Of a stretch of 64,000 bases of DNA, positions 24,781 to 35,661 are shown piece by piece. This stretch comes from Panax quinquefolius. Lineage: Eukaryota > Streptophyta > Magnoliopsida > Apiales > Araliaceae. Location: the NCBI GenBank assembly GCA_020205615.1, contig CM035153.1, forward strand, positions 98,137,622 through 98,201,621. Reading direction: 5' to 3'. How positions within the stretch are numbered: position 1 is the first letter of the stretch; each line of letters starts with the position of its first letter. The notes beneath the pieces were generated by a model. The model did no database searches, was not told the origin of the DNA, and saw only the letters and a program-made list of their open reading frames with translations. The translations under genes and the position numbers were made by a program.

Positions 24781-25560
24781 CACTACAAAATATGGGGCTT
24801 CAGCAACAACCGATTTTCGTTGCTAAAGGTGCCAAATTTCATTGCAAAAGGGTTTTGGCAACGACTTTCTATCGTTGTCAAGGCTTTCGTTCAAAGAATG
24901 AGCGTTTCTAATTGTTCCGCAACGAACGTTTTTTTTTCGTTACCAAAAGTAATACATTTTGCAACGAAATTTGGCTTTCGTATAGACACGTTGATCCTTT
25001 AGAAACAAAATGTATTGTTGCAGAATAATTAAAATTTCGTTGCTAAAAATCCCATTTCGTTGCAAAAGCCTGCTAATTGGCAACACAATGAACTCTTTTT
25101 TTTTTGAACGACTACGCATTTTCTTTAATCGACACACATTTTGCAACGACATTTTTCGTTGCGAAGAAATTATGAAAATTGTTGCCTAAGCTTGCTTTCG
25201 TTCACACGAATGTAAACTTTTTAGCAACGATTATTGTTGCTGATTATATTATTTGGCAACAACATTATCTTTGAATCAAAGAATCGAAAATATTTGTTGT
25301 TTGTTATTTTTCAATAGCAAATCTAAAGTCGCCGATTAAAGCAATCGACATTATATGTTGTCGTTTCTTTATATGTGCAACGAAAGTTGATATGATTTGC
25401 AACGATAAAAAATGTTGCCTTTTGTGTTAGTATTAGCAACAATATCCCCTCTGTTGTTATTAGGTTAATTTTTCGTTGCCAAATATTATATTTTTAATGC
25501 CATTAGCAACGAAAATTTGTTGCTAAATGTATAAAAAATTGTTGCTATATTAAAACTTGT
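24781..25560. repeat. Left subterminal repeat region of the CACTA element
   Basis: Copies of gcaacga, cgttgc and close variants occur every 20-60 bases in both orientations, many as pairs (for example ttttcgttgctaaag near 24810 and gcaacgaaatttgg near 24962). No ORF here resembles a protein. Positions 25561-25846 hold nothing I recognise. Confidence 0.8.
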
Positions 25561-25846
25561 TCAAATTTATTTTATAAACAAAAAAATTTATGTCTTAATA
25601 ACCCAATAACAAATTATGACAGAAATACAAAAAAACTAAAATATTATTAATTAAATAAAATCATCTGATACAATGATCATTCATCATATTTACAATCAAA
25701 CTTCGTACGACTGAAAACTACAAAGTCCGTCTTAGTTGACACTATCTGCCATCAAGAGGTTAACACTAGTGCCATATATGAAAAAAAAATCAAGAAAGAA
25801 ATGTTTATAATAGAAAACAATACTTAAGCTTACACAAGAGTTTCAA

Positions 25847-25961
25847 TCATGGTTCATTCTTCAGGTATTCTGCCAATATTAAAACAACTTCAGCCCAGAC
25901 CTTTGAAAATCTCTTGTCCTTCAAGTCCCGGGGGTGCATTTTGTAAGGTCATCAACAACAC
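25847..25961 (-). pseudogene. Unrecognised exon-like segment in the CACTA element
   Basis: On the - strand a T-rich stretch ending tttgtag precedes a coding-looking stretch. One frame reads MTLQNAPPGLEG; after an apparent shift the next reads KDKRFSKVWAEVVLILAEY and ends LKNEP-stop at 25847. The residue mix looks like a real protein helix, but I do not recognise the family. It may be another captured gene piece or part of a lost transposon gene. Confidence 0.3.
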
Positions 25962-26246
25962 CTACAAAAGTAGTACAAAATAGAAAATAGTTGAATAATC
26001 TTGTGCAAAAAGCAATATTATGTTTACTTCTAAAATAAATTAGATGGTTCACAATGGTGAATCTATGATTAACCTTCATCGGAGAATACTTGGGAATAAA
26101 AGATGCAACGTCAAATGTAATAAACTAATAAAGATAAATCCTACAGCCTCTTCGACATGGATGCAGATAATAAAGAAAGAGAACTCTTGTGCATACATAC
26201 AAAGAACACAAAGGACATTGTCATGAAATTTGGTTGAAAGCTTTAC

Positions 26247-28150
26247 CTTCCGGATTACTCGACAACCATACATCCAAGGCATAGTGTCAAGATACATGGC
26301 CAATGAGCTTGTTAGCTAACTCTCTCTCGTGATGCCATTCCATGCTCAAAGAACTAAAAACATGAAAGCAATAATTGAAAGCGTGAAATATAAGAGTATG
26401 CAATCGAAAATCGTGTGTGAACAAAAATACAATCAATATGTATTATCGACAGAATAGAATAATATATATACCTTTTGGACCACGTAATTACCAAACACAT
26501 CACCATCAAAGTGAGGGCTTGGGGAAATATTTCTTGGTAAACCATGTTTTTCTCCTCTTGTTGTTAGCTTTTCAAGTTTCATTGAATAAATTGGCTCCCA
26601 TAATCGATCCATGACCGATAATTATAGTGGGTGTTAAATCAGTAATAAGGATTTCATGGTGAACATGATTCAACCACATGATTTATAAAAAAAATACCTA
26701 AACTCAACAACATGACCTACAATTTTTGAAAGTTCAAAACATCTGGTTTTATTGCTCTTAAACTCTTCCAGCAATGATGAGGCAAAGCTATTGTCCATGT
26801 TACCAGCATCTAATTTCTAGATTCCCATGACACCCCCAACCAAGTTTCTTTTTTCAAAAGGGAATCGCATATTGACATCACCGTGCCTGATTGGACTACC
26901 AGGTCCAACAGGAGAGTTTGGAATAATAGGACTTGCCAAGGGACTTCCAGGATATGAAAAGCCAACTCCAAATGCAGGATTACCATAGTAACCGTGATGA
27001 TTAGAACCACTAGTTTTACTACCTAACGATATGCTATATTATGATTTCTATGGTGATAGTAGAGATCCAAGATAAGCTTTCTGAAGTAAATCAATGTATG
27101 AATTACCTATGTAGTTCCTATCCAAAGAGGGATCATTAACAAGAAGCAGGCTTGCAGCTGCACTCAAAGATCTCAAGTATTGAAGACATATCGATCTACA
27201 AAAGATTCTCGTAGAGCACCACCACCATATAATTCCCGATTCGCTAAGATTTTGTGATTCTAATGCAAGATAACTTCAGATTCAATTTAGACGGAAAATT
27301 TCCCCCATCATTCTTGAGTCCATTTCTTACGCCACCAATACGTATTTCTTTCAAGCAGAAGATTTGCAAAGAGAGGTGGTATATTACCATTGCCAAGATG
27401 GCTCGAGATCATGGATGGAAGTGGTGAATTCATTGCAGCACCCACTTATACCGTAGTTTGAAATGAAGAATTTGTACCATCAATATCTTTGATAATGAGA
27501 CGCTATGCCACCTCCACCATGAAGAGTAAAATGAGATCCTTTTAGGTAAGCATTATTGGAAGAGTTACCAAGTCCAGATCTATCACCACCGCTTCATACC
27601 GTAATTAGAGTATGATAGATTTCTTGAATGAGAAGAAGGCATGTGTAATCGAGGCTCTGATTTCTTCTTCGTGTACGAGTCTTCTTCACATTATTTTGAC
27701 CGCCTGGTATATGTGCGAGATAATTCTCATGGCTATCAACGGTTTGCTTAATCTGTGATTGCAAATGATTCTCATCATTCATCACACCATTCGATAAATT
27801 CATGGAGGATAAAGAAGCTACCAAATTTACAAGCTCACTTATGTGTGAAGAGACAACATTAAATGAGTTGGAACTCATGTTTCTCTTTTCTGAAGTACCT
27901 ACTCTCCCTCCACCAATAGGAGTAGGGAAAGGACTAGGAGCCCTAGTAATGTGTTGTGGGTCAGGGGTTATGCTTCTTGACAAGGAAGCACAGTACAGGT
28001 CAAAAAGATAAGAATATGATGCGTGTGGGGCAACATGTTGTATGGCGGATGAACCATGAGCCTTGGTACCGATTGTATATTATCTCGAGAAGCCAAATCT
28101 TGATGTAGTTGAGCCACCACCTTTTCACCGAACCTAAGGTGTCGTAATGT
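26247..28150 (-). pseudogene. Captured Pumilio (PUM/APUM-type RNA-binding protein) gene fragment, three exons with introns
   Basis: Exon 1 (about 28150-26698) holds the plant Pumilio N-terminal (NABP) region: TPDPQHITRAPSPFPTPIGG, NLVASLSSMNLSNGVMNDEN, GNSYIDLLQKAYLG, NHHGYYGNPAFGVGFSYPGS and RHGDVNMRFP. It continues into the first Pumilio repeat ([20 protein letters not shown]). Exon 2 (about 26612-26472) has YGSQFIQ, EEKNMVYQEIFPQALTLM and FGNYVVQK. Exon 3 (26353-26247) has FFEHGMAS and MYGCRVIRK. Donor gt follows each exon and ag precedes exon 3, so genomic DNA was captured, not a cDNA. Frameshifts and stops occur throughout and the remaining Pumilio repeats are missing. Pumilio proteins bind mRNA 3' UTRs; this copy cannot make one. 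Confidence 0.87.
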
Positions 28151-30573
28151 TCATTAAAAGTATTGCGTCTAAAAGCAAGCGTGAAGGGTACCCGTAAGGA
28201 GTTACATGAACTAAATCATCCTGTATAGATGTTAGATTATAATTATACCAAGAACACAACAAATGAAATTATCTGAAGCATAAAAGTGGACTGTGTTCCA
28301 ATGTAACTCCATACAAAACAAGCATGACCCTAATTATTAATTCAACAAATCAATAATAACAAGTCAAGTAACTAATTCACACACACACACACACAAATAG
28401 ATATATGAATAATATAGAAGAAAAGTGTACCTGAATGGAATTACTTGGCGCCAACGTAGTACTGATCAACAGTTTTCAACCAGCCAACATAATTGTTGAA
28501 GGAGAAAGAACAAGCAAGTTTTTAAATGAGTAACATATAGTCTAATTAAGAAAAAATAAACATTCTGATTGTAATACCCAAACAATTAACATCATGATTA
28601 CAACCTAAACAACTAAAAGCAAGTTTTGGAACTCAGAAACAACACAATTAATTGCAACTGTTGAGACCTACACAATATCTAAAACTGAAAATCAAATACT
28701 CAATATTGAAGAATAAGGAAAAAGATTCAGATGCTTATGATTTAGGCTCAGCCCAACATCCAATTGTGTTCAACACACGTATACACACCTTCTTCCCTAA
28801 ACAATAACATAATCTAACCCAATTAATTCATAAACACAATCACTGAATGTTGTCCCAAATAAACATGACTACAAAAAGAGTTTAATAACATTTAAAAAGT
28901 GTTTTAGAAGTAATATTATATGTAAAATTATTTTTTCAAAAACTTAAAACATAAATCTAAATTTAAATTTTAAGCTATCATAAATTAATAATAACAAACT
29001 GAAATATAAGTCTTTAGTAGAAAAAAAATTAATATTTTAACATTTATAATTTTCTCCACAAAAAGTCATAATTATTATAATTTTGTTTATTGTCAATTTA
29101 CAATATTTTAAAATTTAAATTATCAGTAACTTAATATTTTAATTAATACAATTAATATTGTAAATTACTTAAAAATTCTAATTAAGAATAAAATTTGTCT
29201 TAAAATATTAATTACATTACAATTTGAGTTGTAGTATATTATAAATTAAAGAACAAACTCAAAACTTAACTTTTTCTCATTGAATATATGAATGTTTGTT
29301 TTTGACATTTATGTTATATTCTACAAAATATCGCTACTATCTTTTTTTTTTCCTTTTTGTCATGATCAAGTGTATGAAATTTTAAACTTTTAACGTATGT
29401 AAAATTTTTTACTTTATAGTTTATTACAAAAATAGTCCATATAATGTATTTATATTCACCACAATAAATTCTAAAAAAATTATTTAGAATAAATCAGTGA
29501 CCAATTTTATCTCTCGCAAAAAATCTCTGAACATATATAATGAGTAATAATTCATTCATTAATAACTTTTTTCCTCCCAAATTTTCATCATAAATTGGTG
29601 CCAAATATTCTTTTACCACCTCAATTTTGTCAATATATAGATAGAATCCCAATATAATAATTCGATGGATCAATCCTTGGTGTGTTAATAAGATTTTATT
29701 TTAAAACAAATTTTTTTAAAAAAATAAAAACTTCAACGACTGTCGTTGGGAGTAAAGGCTCTCACATATAATTTGGGAAAAACTACTAAACGCCATTTGA
29801 AATGGCATTGAATTTGTGGATATTTTTTTTGGCTAAAAATCAGAAAGGCAACCAACGCCACTTTAAAAAATAGTTTTTTTAAAAAAAAAACAAATTAAAA
29901 AAAAATCTTAATTTTTTTAAAAATGATTTTATTTTTTTAAAGAAATTTGAAAGAGATAAAAATGTGATCCAATGCCAAACTAACCGGTATTGTAACTTTT
30001 TTAAATTTTTTTATAAAGCAAATTTGTAAAAAACAATAGTAAGAAGTAACATCACTTTAACTGACGTTGGAATCTTTTTTTTTTTAATTTCTTTAATCTC
30101 TTGTACTTGTTTACAAACATAAATATTTTTTTATGTTTATTTTGTGTCATCGGCGTCAGAAATGAAGGAGTATATAAGACTTCAACTATAAGAAAATAAA
30201 AATAAAAATTCTAACGCCAATTAAAGTGATGTTGCATCTTACTCTTCTTTTTTCAAATTCATTTTTTTTAAAAAAATATTAAATAAAATAGGGATAAATT
30301 TGATATTACATTAATATGGGTCAAAATAACTTATTAGGAATGACTTATAAGTCATTTTAAATAACTTTATTCATTTTAAGTTCATAAAACATAATATAAA
30401 AAAATTTCATCTTTTATGTTTTCTCTTAGAACTGATAGTATTATAATTTAATTTTATAATATATTTGGAAAAAAAGGTAAAAGGAGAACTAGGAATAGCT
30501 AGGGGTATACCATTACTATTCTTCTTTTTATGTTTTATTTTTGGACTTAAAAATATGTTCATGATTTAAGTTA
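28151..30573. other. AT-rich non-coding interior of the CACTA element
   Basis: No coding similarity is seen. A short (AC)n lies at about 28379-28396. Between 29730 and 30245 the motif acgcca and its complement tggcgtt recur loosely (about 29788, 29850, 30210, and degenerate copies), possibly remnants of the subterminal repeats of another DNA transposon. Confidence 0.5.
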
Positions 30574-30848
30574 CTCCCTCCGTCTAAGAATAAAAGTTCT
30601 TATTATTTTATGTAATCTTAAGTTAACTATTTACTTATATTAAATAATCTATTTTTTTACAATAATTTGTGTGTAATATCCTTAAATGTCATATTTTTAT
30701 TATTTATAAATACTTATATAATATTACTAGTCATGTATAAAAAAATATGCAATTAGATGAGAATTTAAATATGAATAATTTTATCATTTGATATTTTTTA
30801 AATTAGCATAAAATCAATCATCACTTTCATTCTCTGAGTAAGGGAGTA
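30572..30848. mobile_element. Stowaway-like MITE
   Basis: The left end ctccctccgtctaagaat (from 30574) and the inverted right end ctcccttactcagagaat (to 30846) are imperfect terminal inverted repeats of Stowaway type, flanked by TA on both sides (30572-30573, 30847-30848). At 273 bp it is in the usual size range and has no coding capacity. It inserted within the CACTA element. Confidence 0.82.
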
Positions 30849-31044
30849 CTTATAAGTATACATATATACTTAGAAATTTATAAACAAATATTCATATAAA
30901 TTTATCTTTAAAATTTATAAAAAAAATATTTATTTATAAATTTATAAATATTTCATCTAAAATTTATAAAATTTAGATATGAATATTTGTTATAAATATT
31001 TATATGAATATTTAGAGATAAATTTATAAATATTTATATGAATA

Positions 31045-31102
<58 letters not shown>

Positions 31103-31162
31103 TAGTTACTTTATATAAATTTAGTTTAATGTTGAGATTTGTTTAGTTAACTAATAAATTAG

Positions 31163-31225
31163 AATGACTCAGTGGTAGCTTAATGGCCCGATAATCCATA
31201 GGTGTTAGGTTTGAAACCTAGTTGT
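31163..31225 (+). repeat. tRNA-derived SINE-like module, copy 1
   Basis: tgactcagtgg fits the A box of an RNA polymerase III promoter and ggtttgaaacc the B box, about 44 bases apart. It is not an intact tRNA. A T-rich stretch follows (ttgtgatatttttgc). Confidence 0.5.
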
Positions 31226-31368
31226 GATATTTTTGCTTCTTATGTTATATTTTTTGTGTATTAGATAAATTCTGTTACCATCTATATATATAATCATCTT
31301 AAATATCCACATTAAACTAAATATATATAAAAATAACTATGAATATTTATATAACGTAACTATGAATA

Positions 31369-31409
<41 letters not shown>

Positions 31410-31578
31410 TTATAAATTTATCTCTAAATATTCATATAAATATTTATAAACAAATATTCATATAAATTTATCTTTAAAATTTATAAACAAATATTTATTT
31501 ATAAATTTATAAATATTTCATCTAAAATTTATAAAATTTATATATAACAATTTGTTATAAATATTTATATGAATATTT

Positions 31579-31621
<43 letters not shown>

Positions 31622-31681
31622 TAGTTACTTTATATAAATTTAGTTTAATCTTGAGATTTGTTTAGTTAACTAATAAATTAG

Positions 31682-31745
31682 AATGGCTCAGTGGTGGCTT
31701 AATGGCCCAATAACCTATATGTGTTAGGTTTGAAACCTAGCTATG
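31682..31745 (+). repeat. tRNA-derived SINE-like module, copy 2
   Basis: This is the second copy of the module at 31163, with a better A box (tggctcagtgg) and the same B box (ggtttgaaacc). Confidence 0.5.
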
Positions 31746-31886
31746 ATATTTTTGCTTTTTATGTTATATTTTTTGTGTATTAGATAAATTCTATTACCAT
31801 CTATATATATATTCATCTTAAATCTCCACATTAAACTAAATATATATAAAGTAACTATGAATATTTATATAACGTAACTATGGATA

Positions 31887-31945
<59 letters not shown>

Positions 31946-32139
31946 ATTTATATATATTTATAAATTTATCTCTAAATATTCATATAAATTTATCTTTAAA
32001 ATTTATAAACAAATATTTATTTATAAATTTATAAATATTTCATCTAAAATTTATAAAATTTAGATATGAAAATTTGTTATAAATATTTATATGAATATTT
32101 AGAGATAAATTTATAAATATTTATATGGATATTTGTTTA

Positions 32140-32159
<20 letters not shown>

Positions 32160-32171
<12 letters not shown>

Positions 32172-32305
32172 TATCATATGTGGACGGGCTGATGTGGCGA
32201 ATATTGAACTCTATCCCAAAAAATATGTTGATGCACAGATTCGAACCCATGACCTCCAGTTTGGAATATTGATCCAAGACCACCCGAGCACCTGGGCCTA
32301 GTTGC

Positions 32306-32307
<2 letters not shown>
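32160..32307 (-). repeat. Second SINE-like segment with tRNA-type B box
   Basis: On the - strand gctcgggtggtcttggatc is followed by gggttcgaatctgtgc, a B-box-like sequence. It is bounded by an (AC)n tract (about 32149-32170) and the (ATT)n tract. It differs in sequence from the modules at 31163 and 31682. Confidence 0.45.
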
Positions 32308-32387
<80 letters not shown>

Positions 32388-32388
32388 G

Positions 32389-32439
<51 letters not shown>
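32308..32439. repeat. (ATT)n microsatellite
   Basis: About 44 tandem copies of att with a single gttgtt interruption near 32387-32393. Confidence 0.95.
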
Positions 32440-32449
32440 GCTTAATTTA

Positions 32450-33052
32450 AGGCAACATTTTAATAATAAGTTGCAAAAAGTTGTATAAAATATGTAATGA
32501 GAATAAAAATTGTTGCCAATGAATGTGGTCCATATTAGGCAATCTAAATATAGCAACAAAAAACTTTCGTCATTTACGATGATGAGGAGAAATCAAGTGG
32601 TTAGAAATTTTGCAACGAATTTCTAACGAATTTTGTTTTCAAATTTTGCAACTACTTATGAATTTCGTTGCAAATAGTGAAAGCCTAACACAATCTGCAA
32701 CGAAGGACAAGTTTCATTGCTAAACATACACTTTTAGCAACGACTTAAAAAGTCGTTGTCTGAAAAATCGTTGCTAAAGCCCCATTTTTAGCAACAAAAA
32801 AATTTTCATTGCCCACGATGACGGGAAAGCAAGTGGACGAAAATTTTGCAACGAATATCTAACGAAATTTTTTCCCGCCAATGAATTAGCAACGAAATTT
32901 TGCAACGACTTATGAATTTCGTTGCAAAACGTGAAAGCCTGACACAATCTGCAACGAAGGACAAATTTCGTTGCTAAACATATACTTTTAGCAATGACTT
33001 ATAAAGTCGTTGCCTGAAAAATCGTTGCTAAAGGACCATCTTTTTTGTAGTG
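32450..33052. repeat. Right subterminal repeat region of the CACTA element, internally duplicated
   Basis: This is dense in gcaacga and cgttgc. A block of about 235 bp occurs twice in tandem (about 32570-32800 and 32805-33040), each with a segment like gatgacgggaaagcaagtgg, then caatctgcaacgaaggacaa, then aaagtcgttg and gaaaaatcgttgctaaag. The end matches the inverted left terminus. Confidence 0.85.
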
Positions 33053-34500
33053 CACTAACATATCAAACCGTAAAGCTATTCGTTTATTGAAAAACGGATG
33101 TCAAGCTTTCTTAGCCCATGTCACGGATTTAAATAAAAATACGCCAGGTTTGAATGATATTTCTATTGTTAATAAATTTCCTGACGTATTCCCTGAAGAA
33201 CTTCCTGGCTTACCCCCAGAGCATGAAATTGAATTTTGTGTCGACCTTGAACCTGATACAAAATCCATTTCCAAAGCCCTATATCGAATGGCTCCTATTG
33301 AACTTCAGGAGTGAAAAACCTAACTACGGGAATTGTTAGACATCAGTTTCATTCGTCCTTGTACATCTCCTTGGGGTGCTCCTGTTCTATTCGTGAAGAA
33401 GAAAGATGGAAGTATGGGACTTTGTATTGATTATCGGGAGCTGAATCATGTCACCATCAAAAATAGATACCCATTACCTTGAATTGATGATATGTTTGAC
33501 CAGTTTCAAGGCGCCAAATTCTTTTCAAAGAGCGATCTTCGTTCTGGATATCATCAATTAAAGATTAAAACTAATGACATTCCAAAGACTACTTTCAGAA
33601 CTCGGTACAGGCATTATGAATTCCTAATCATGTCTTTTGGATTGACTAAAGCTCCTGCTGCCTTCATGGATATGATGAACTGAGTATTCAAGGAATATTT
33701 GGATCACTTTGTGGTTGTCTTTATTGATGACATTCTCATTTACTCAAAAAACCATGAAGATTATGAGCAACACTTGAGGCTGATACTCCAAAAGCTTTAT
33801 GAAAATAAGTTATATGCCAAGTTGAAGAAATATGAGTTCTGGGTTGAGGAAGTAGCATTCCTTGGGCACGTGATATCAAATCATGGAATATCTGTTGACC
33901 CGATAAAGATTGAAGCAATTCAAAGCTGGGAGCAACCTAAGTCAATGACCGAAGTACATAGTTTTCTGGGCTTAGCTGGTTATTATATGAGATTTGTGGA
34001 AGGATTTTCTCGAATCTCTACTCCATTAACTCAGCTGACTCGGAAAGATACAAAATTCGGTTGGAGCGAGGAATGTGAGAAGAGTTTTCAAGAACTCAAG
34101 AAGAGACTCATTTCAAAGACTGCTCTAACAATACCATCCGTTCTTGGAGGATTTCTCATATCTGATGATGCTTCAGGCAAAGGTTTAGGATGTGTTCTCA
34201 TGCAACATGGGAAAGTCATAGCCTATGCCTCATGAAAACTCAAAGAATATGAGAGGAATTATCCTACTCATAATCTAGAGTTGGCAGCTGTCATTTTTGC
34301 GCTTAAAATTTGGAGGCATTACCTGTATGGAGAGAAGGTGGAGATCTATACGGATCATAAAAGCCTCAAATATTTCTTCACTCAAAAGGAACTCAACATA
34401 CTACAATGACGATGGCTTGAGCTGTTGAAAGATTACGATCATACCATTCAATACCATTCTAGAAAAGCGAACGTAGTAGCCGACACATTGAGTAGAAGAT
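33053..34500 (+). pseudogene. pol: Reverse transcriptase and RNase H of element C
   Basis: Resuming after the CACTA element: FPDVFPEELPGLPPEHEIEF (about 33165-33230), [32 protein letters not shown] (Lys-Ser for the usual Lys-Ile), [11 protein letters not shown] (about 33718-33750) with the catalytic Asp pair, [12 protein letters not shown], and RNase H with the weakened [26 protein letters not shown] and ADTLSRRS. Stops at 33314, 33683, 34235 and about 34408 break it; the last three are TGA where relatives have Arg (CGA to TGA). Confidence 0.88.
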
Positions 34501-35661
34501 CATATGCGAGTATGAGTGCGATATTGTCAATGCAAATGCCCATTTTGTATGACTTACAAAGGATGGAGATAGAGTTAAAGACTCCAGGGACCTATGTGAT
34601 GATGACGATTATACGAGTAGAACTGACTTTAATCGATAAAGTTAAAGATGCTCAAGCTATAAACCTGGAGCTGATGTGTATGAGGAAGAAAGTGCAAGAA
34701 GGTGTTGTTCCAGAAGCAAGAATCAATGAAGAAGGAATACTTTGAGTCAACTCCAGACTTTGTGTTCCTAACAATTCTGACTTGAAGTATAAAATCATGA
34801 TGGAGGCAAACAACATAGCATTTGCAATCCATCCTGGGAGTACCAAAATGTATTGTGATCTTCGACATACATTTTGGTGGAGTAATATGAAGAGAGAGAT
34901 AGCGGGATTTATCTCAAGGTGTCTAACTTATCAACGAGTCAAGGCGGAGCATCAAGTGTCAAAAGGTCTATTGCAACCACATAAAATTCTAGAATGGAAG
35001 TGGGAGCACATTACCATGGATTTCGTTACTGGTCTTCCCAAGGTTTCTCAAGGCATAGATGCGATTTGGATCATTGTTGATAGATTGACCAAGTCTGCTC
35101 ATTTCTTACCGATACGAGAAACTTATACACTTGAACGTCTTGCTCGTATGTACATAAATGAGATTTTAAGATTGTATGGTATGCCAGTATCCATAGTTTC
35201 TGATCGAGACCCAAGATTCACTTCAAGATTTTTGGTTAGTTTGCAAAAAGCTATGGGCACAGATTTACGATTTAGTTCGGCATATCATCCCCAAACGGAC
35301 GGGCAGTCGGAGAGGACTATTCAAACTCTTGAAGATTTATTAAGACTCTGTGTCATTAACTTCAAAGGAAGTTAGGACAAGTTCTTACCATTAGTGGAGT
35401 TTTCCTACAACAACAGTTATTAAGCAAGTATTGGCATGGCTCCATTTGAGGTGTTGTATGGAAGAAAGTGTTATTCTCCAGTATGCTGGGATGAGGTGGG
35501 TGAAGCAACGTTGTTGGGACCGCAGTTGGTACGTATGACTACGGAAAAGATTCAAACGATCTGACAACGTATAAAAACCTCACAAGATCGACAAAAGAGT
35601 TATGCTGATCTTCATCGAAAGGACGTGGAATTTAATATTGGAGATCATGTGTTGTTACGTG
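34501..35661 (+). pseudogene. pol: Integrase of element C, cut by element D
   Basis: A linker with two stops leads into the zinc module ([11 protein letters not shown], then RCLTYQRVK, where the first Cys of the second pair remains and the next is Tyr). The DDE core is complete: Asp in MDFVTGLP (about 35020), Asp in VSDRDPRFTS (about 35200), Glu in DGQSERTIQ (about 35305). In-frame stops lie at 35373, about 35421 and 35562. The frame reaches GDHVLLR at 35659, where element D enters. Confidence 0.88.

Larger units (their letters stand above)
30849..32150. repeat. Tandem array of AT-rich foldbacks with tRNA-like modules
   Basis: Two and a half units of about 520-570 bp. Each unit has an AT-rich foldback (arms such as aaacaaatattcatataaat and its complement, about 30882-31056 in unit 1), an (AT)n tract, and, in the first two, a tRNA-like module. 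Unit length varies with the microsatellites at about 31054-31099, 31371-31400, 31583-31618 and 31891-31930, the last running into (TG)n. Confidence 0.75.
24778..33055. mobile_element. Non-autonomous CACTA (En/Spm-like) transposon with captured gene fragments
   Basis: The element proper is 24781-33052, 8.3 kb. It starts CACTACAAAA and ends ttttgtagtg, and is flanked by a 3-bp duplication cac (24778-24780, 33053-33055), the hallmark of the CACTA superfamily. Both ends carry many direct and inverted copies of gcaacga, which fit subterminal transposase-binding repeats. I see no transposase gene, so it needs a transposase from elsewhere. The interior holds a Pumilio fragment, an unrecognised exon-like segment, a Stowaway MITE, SINE-like pieces and microsatellites. 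Confidence 0.93.

Noticed and set aside
26044..26226. A fourth Pumilio exon or a + strand gene next to exon 3
   Set aside because: Translating both strands gives no Pumilio repeat motif; it looks like intron or flanking sequence.
29730..30245. A complete nested DNA transposon with acgcca repeats
   Set aside because: I could not find matching terminal inverted repeats or a target duplication around it.
31163..31745. Intact tRNA genes
   Set aside because: A and B boxes are present but the sequences do not fold into a cloverleaf with a proper acceptor stem, so they are SINE-like only.
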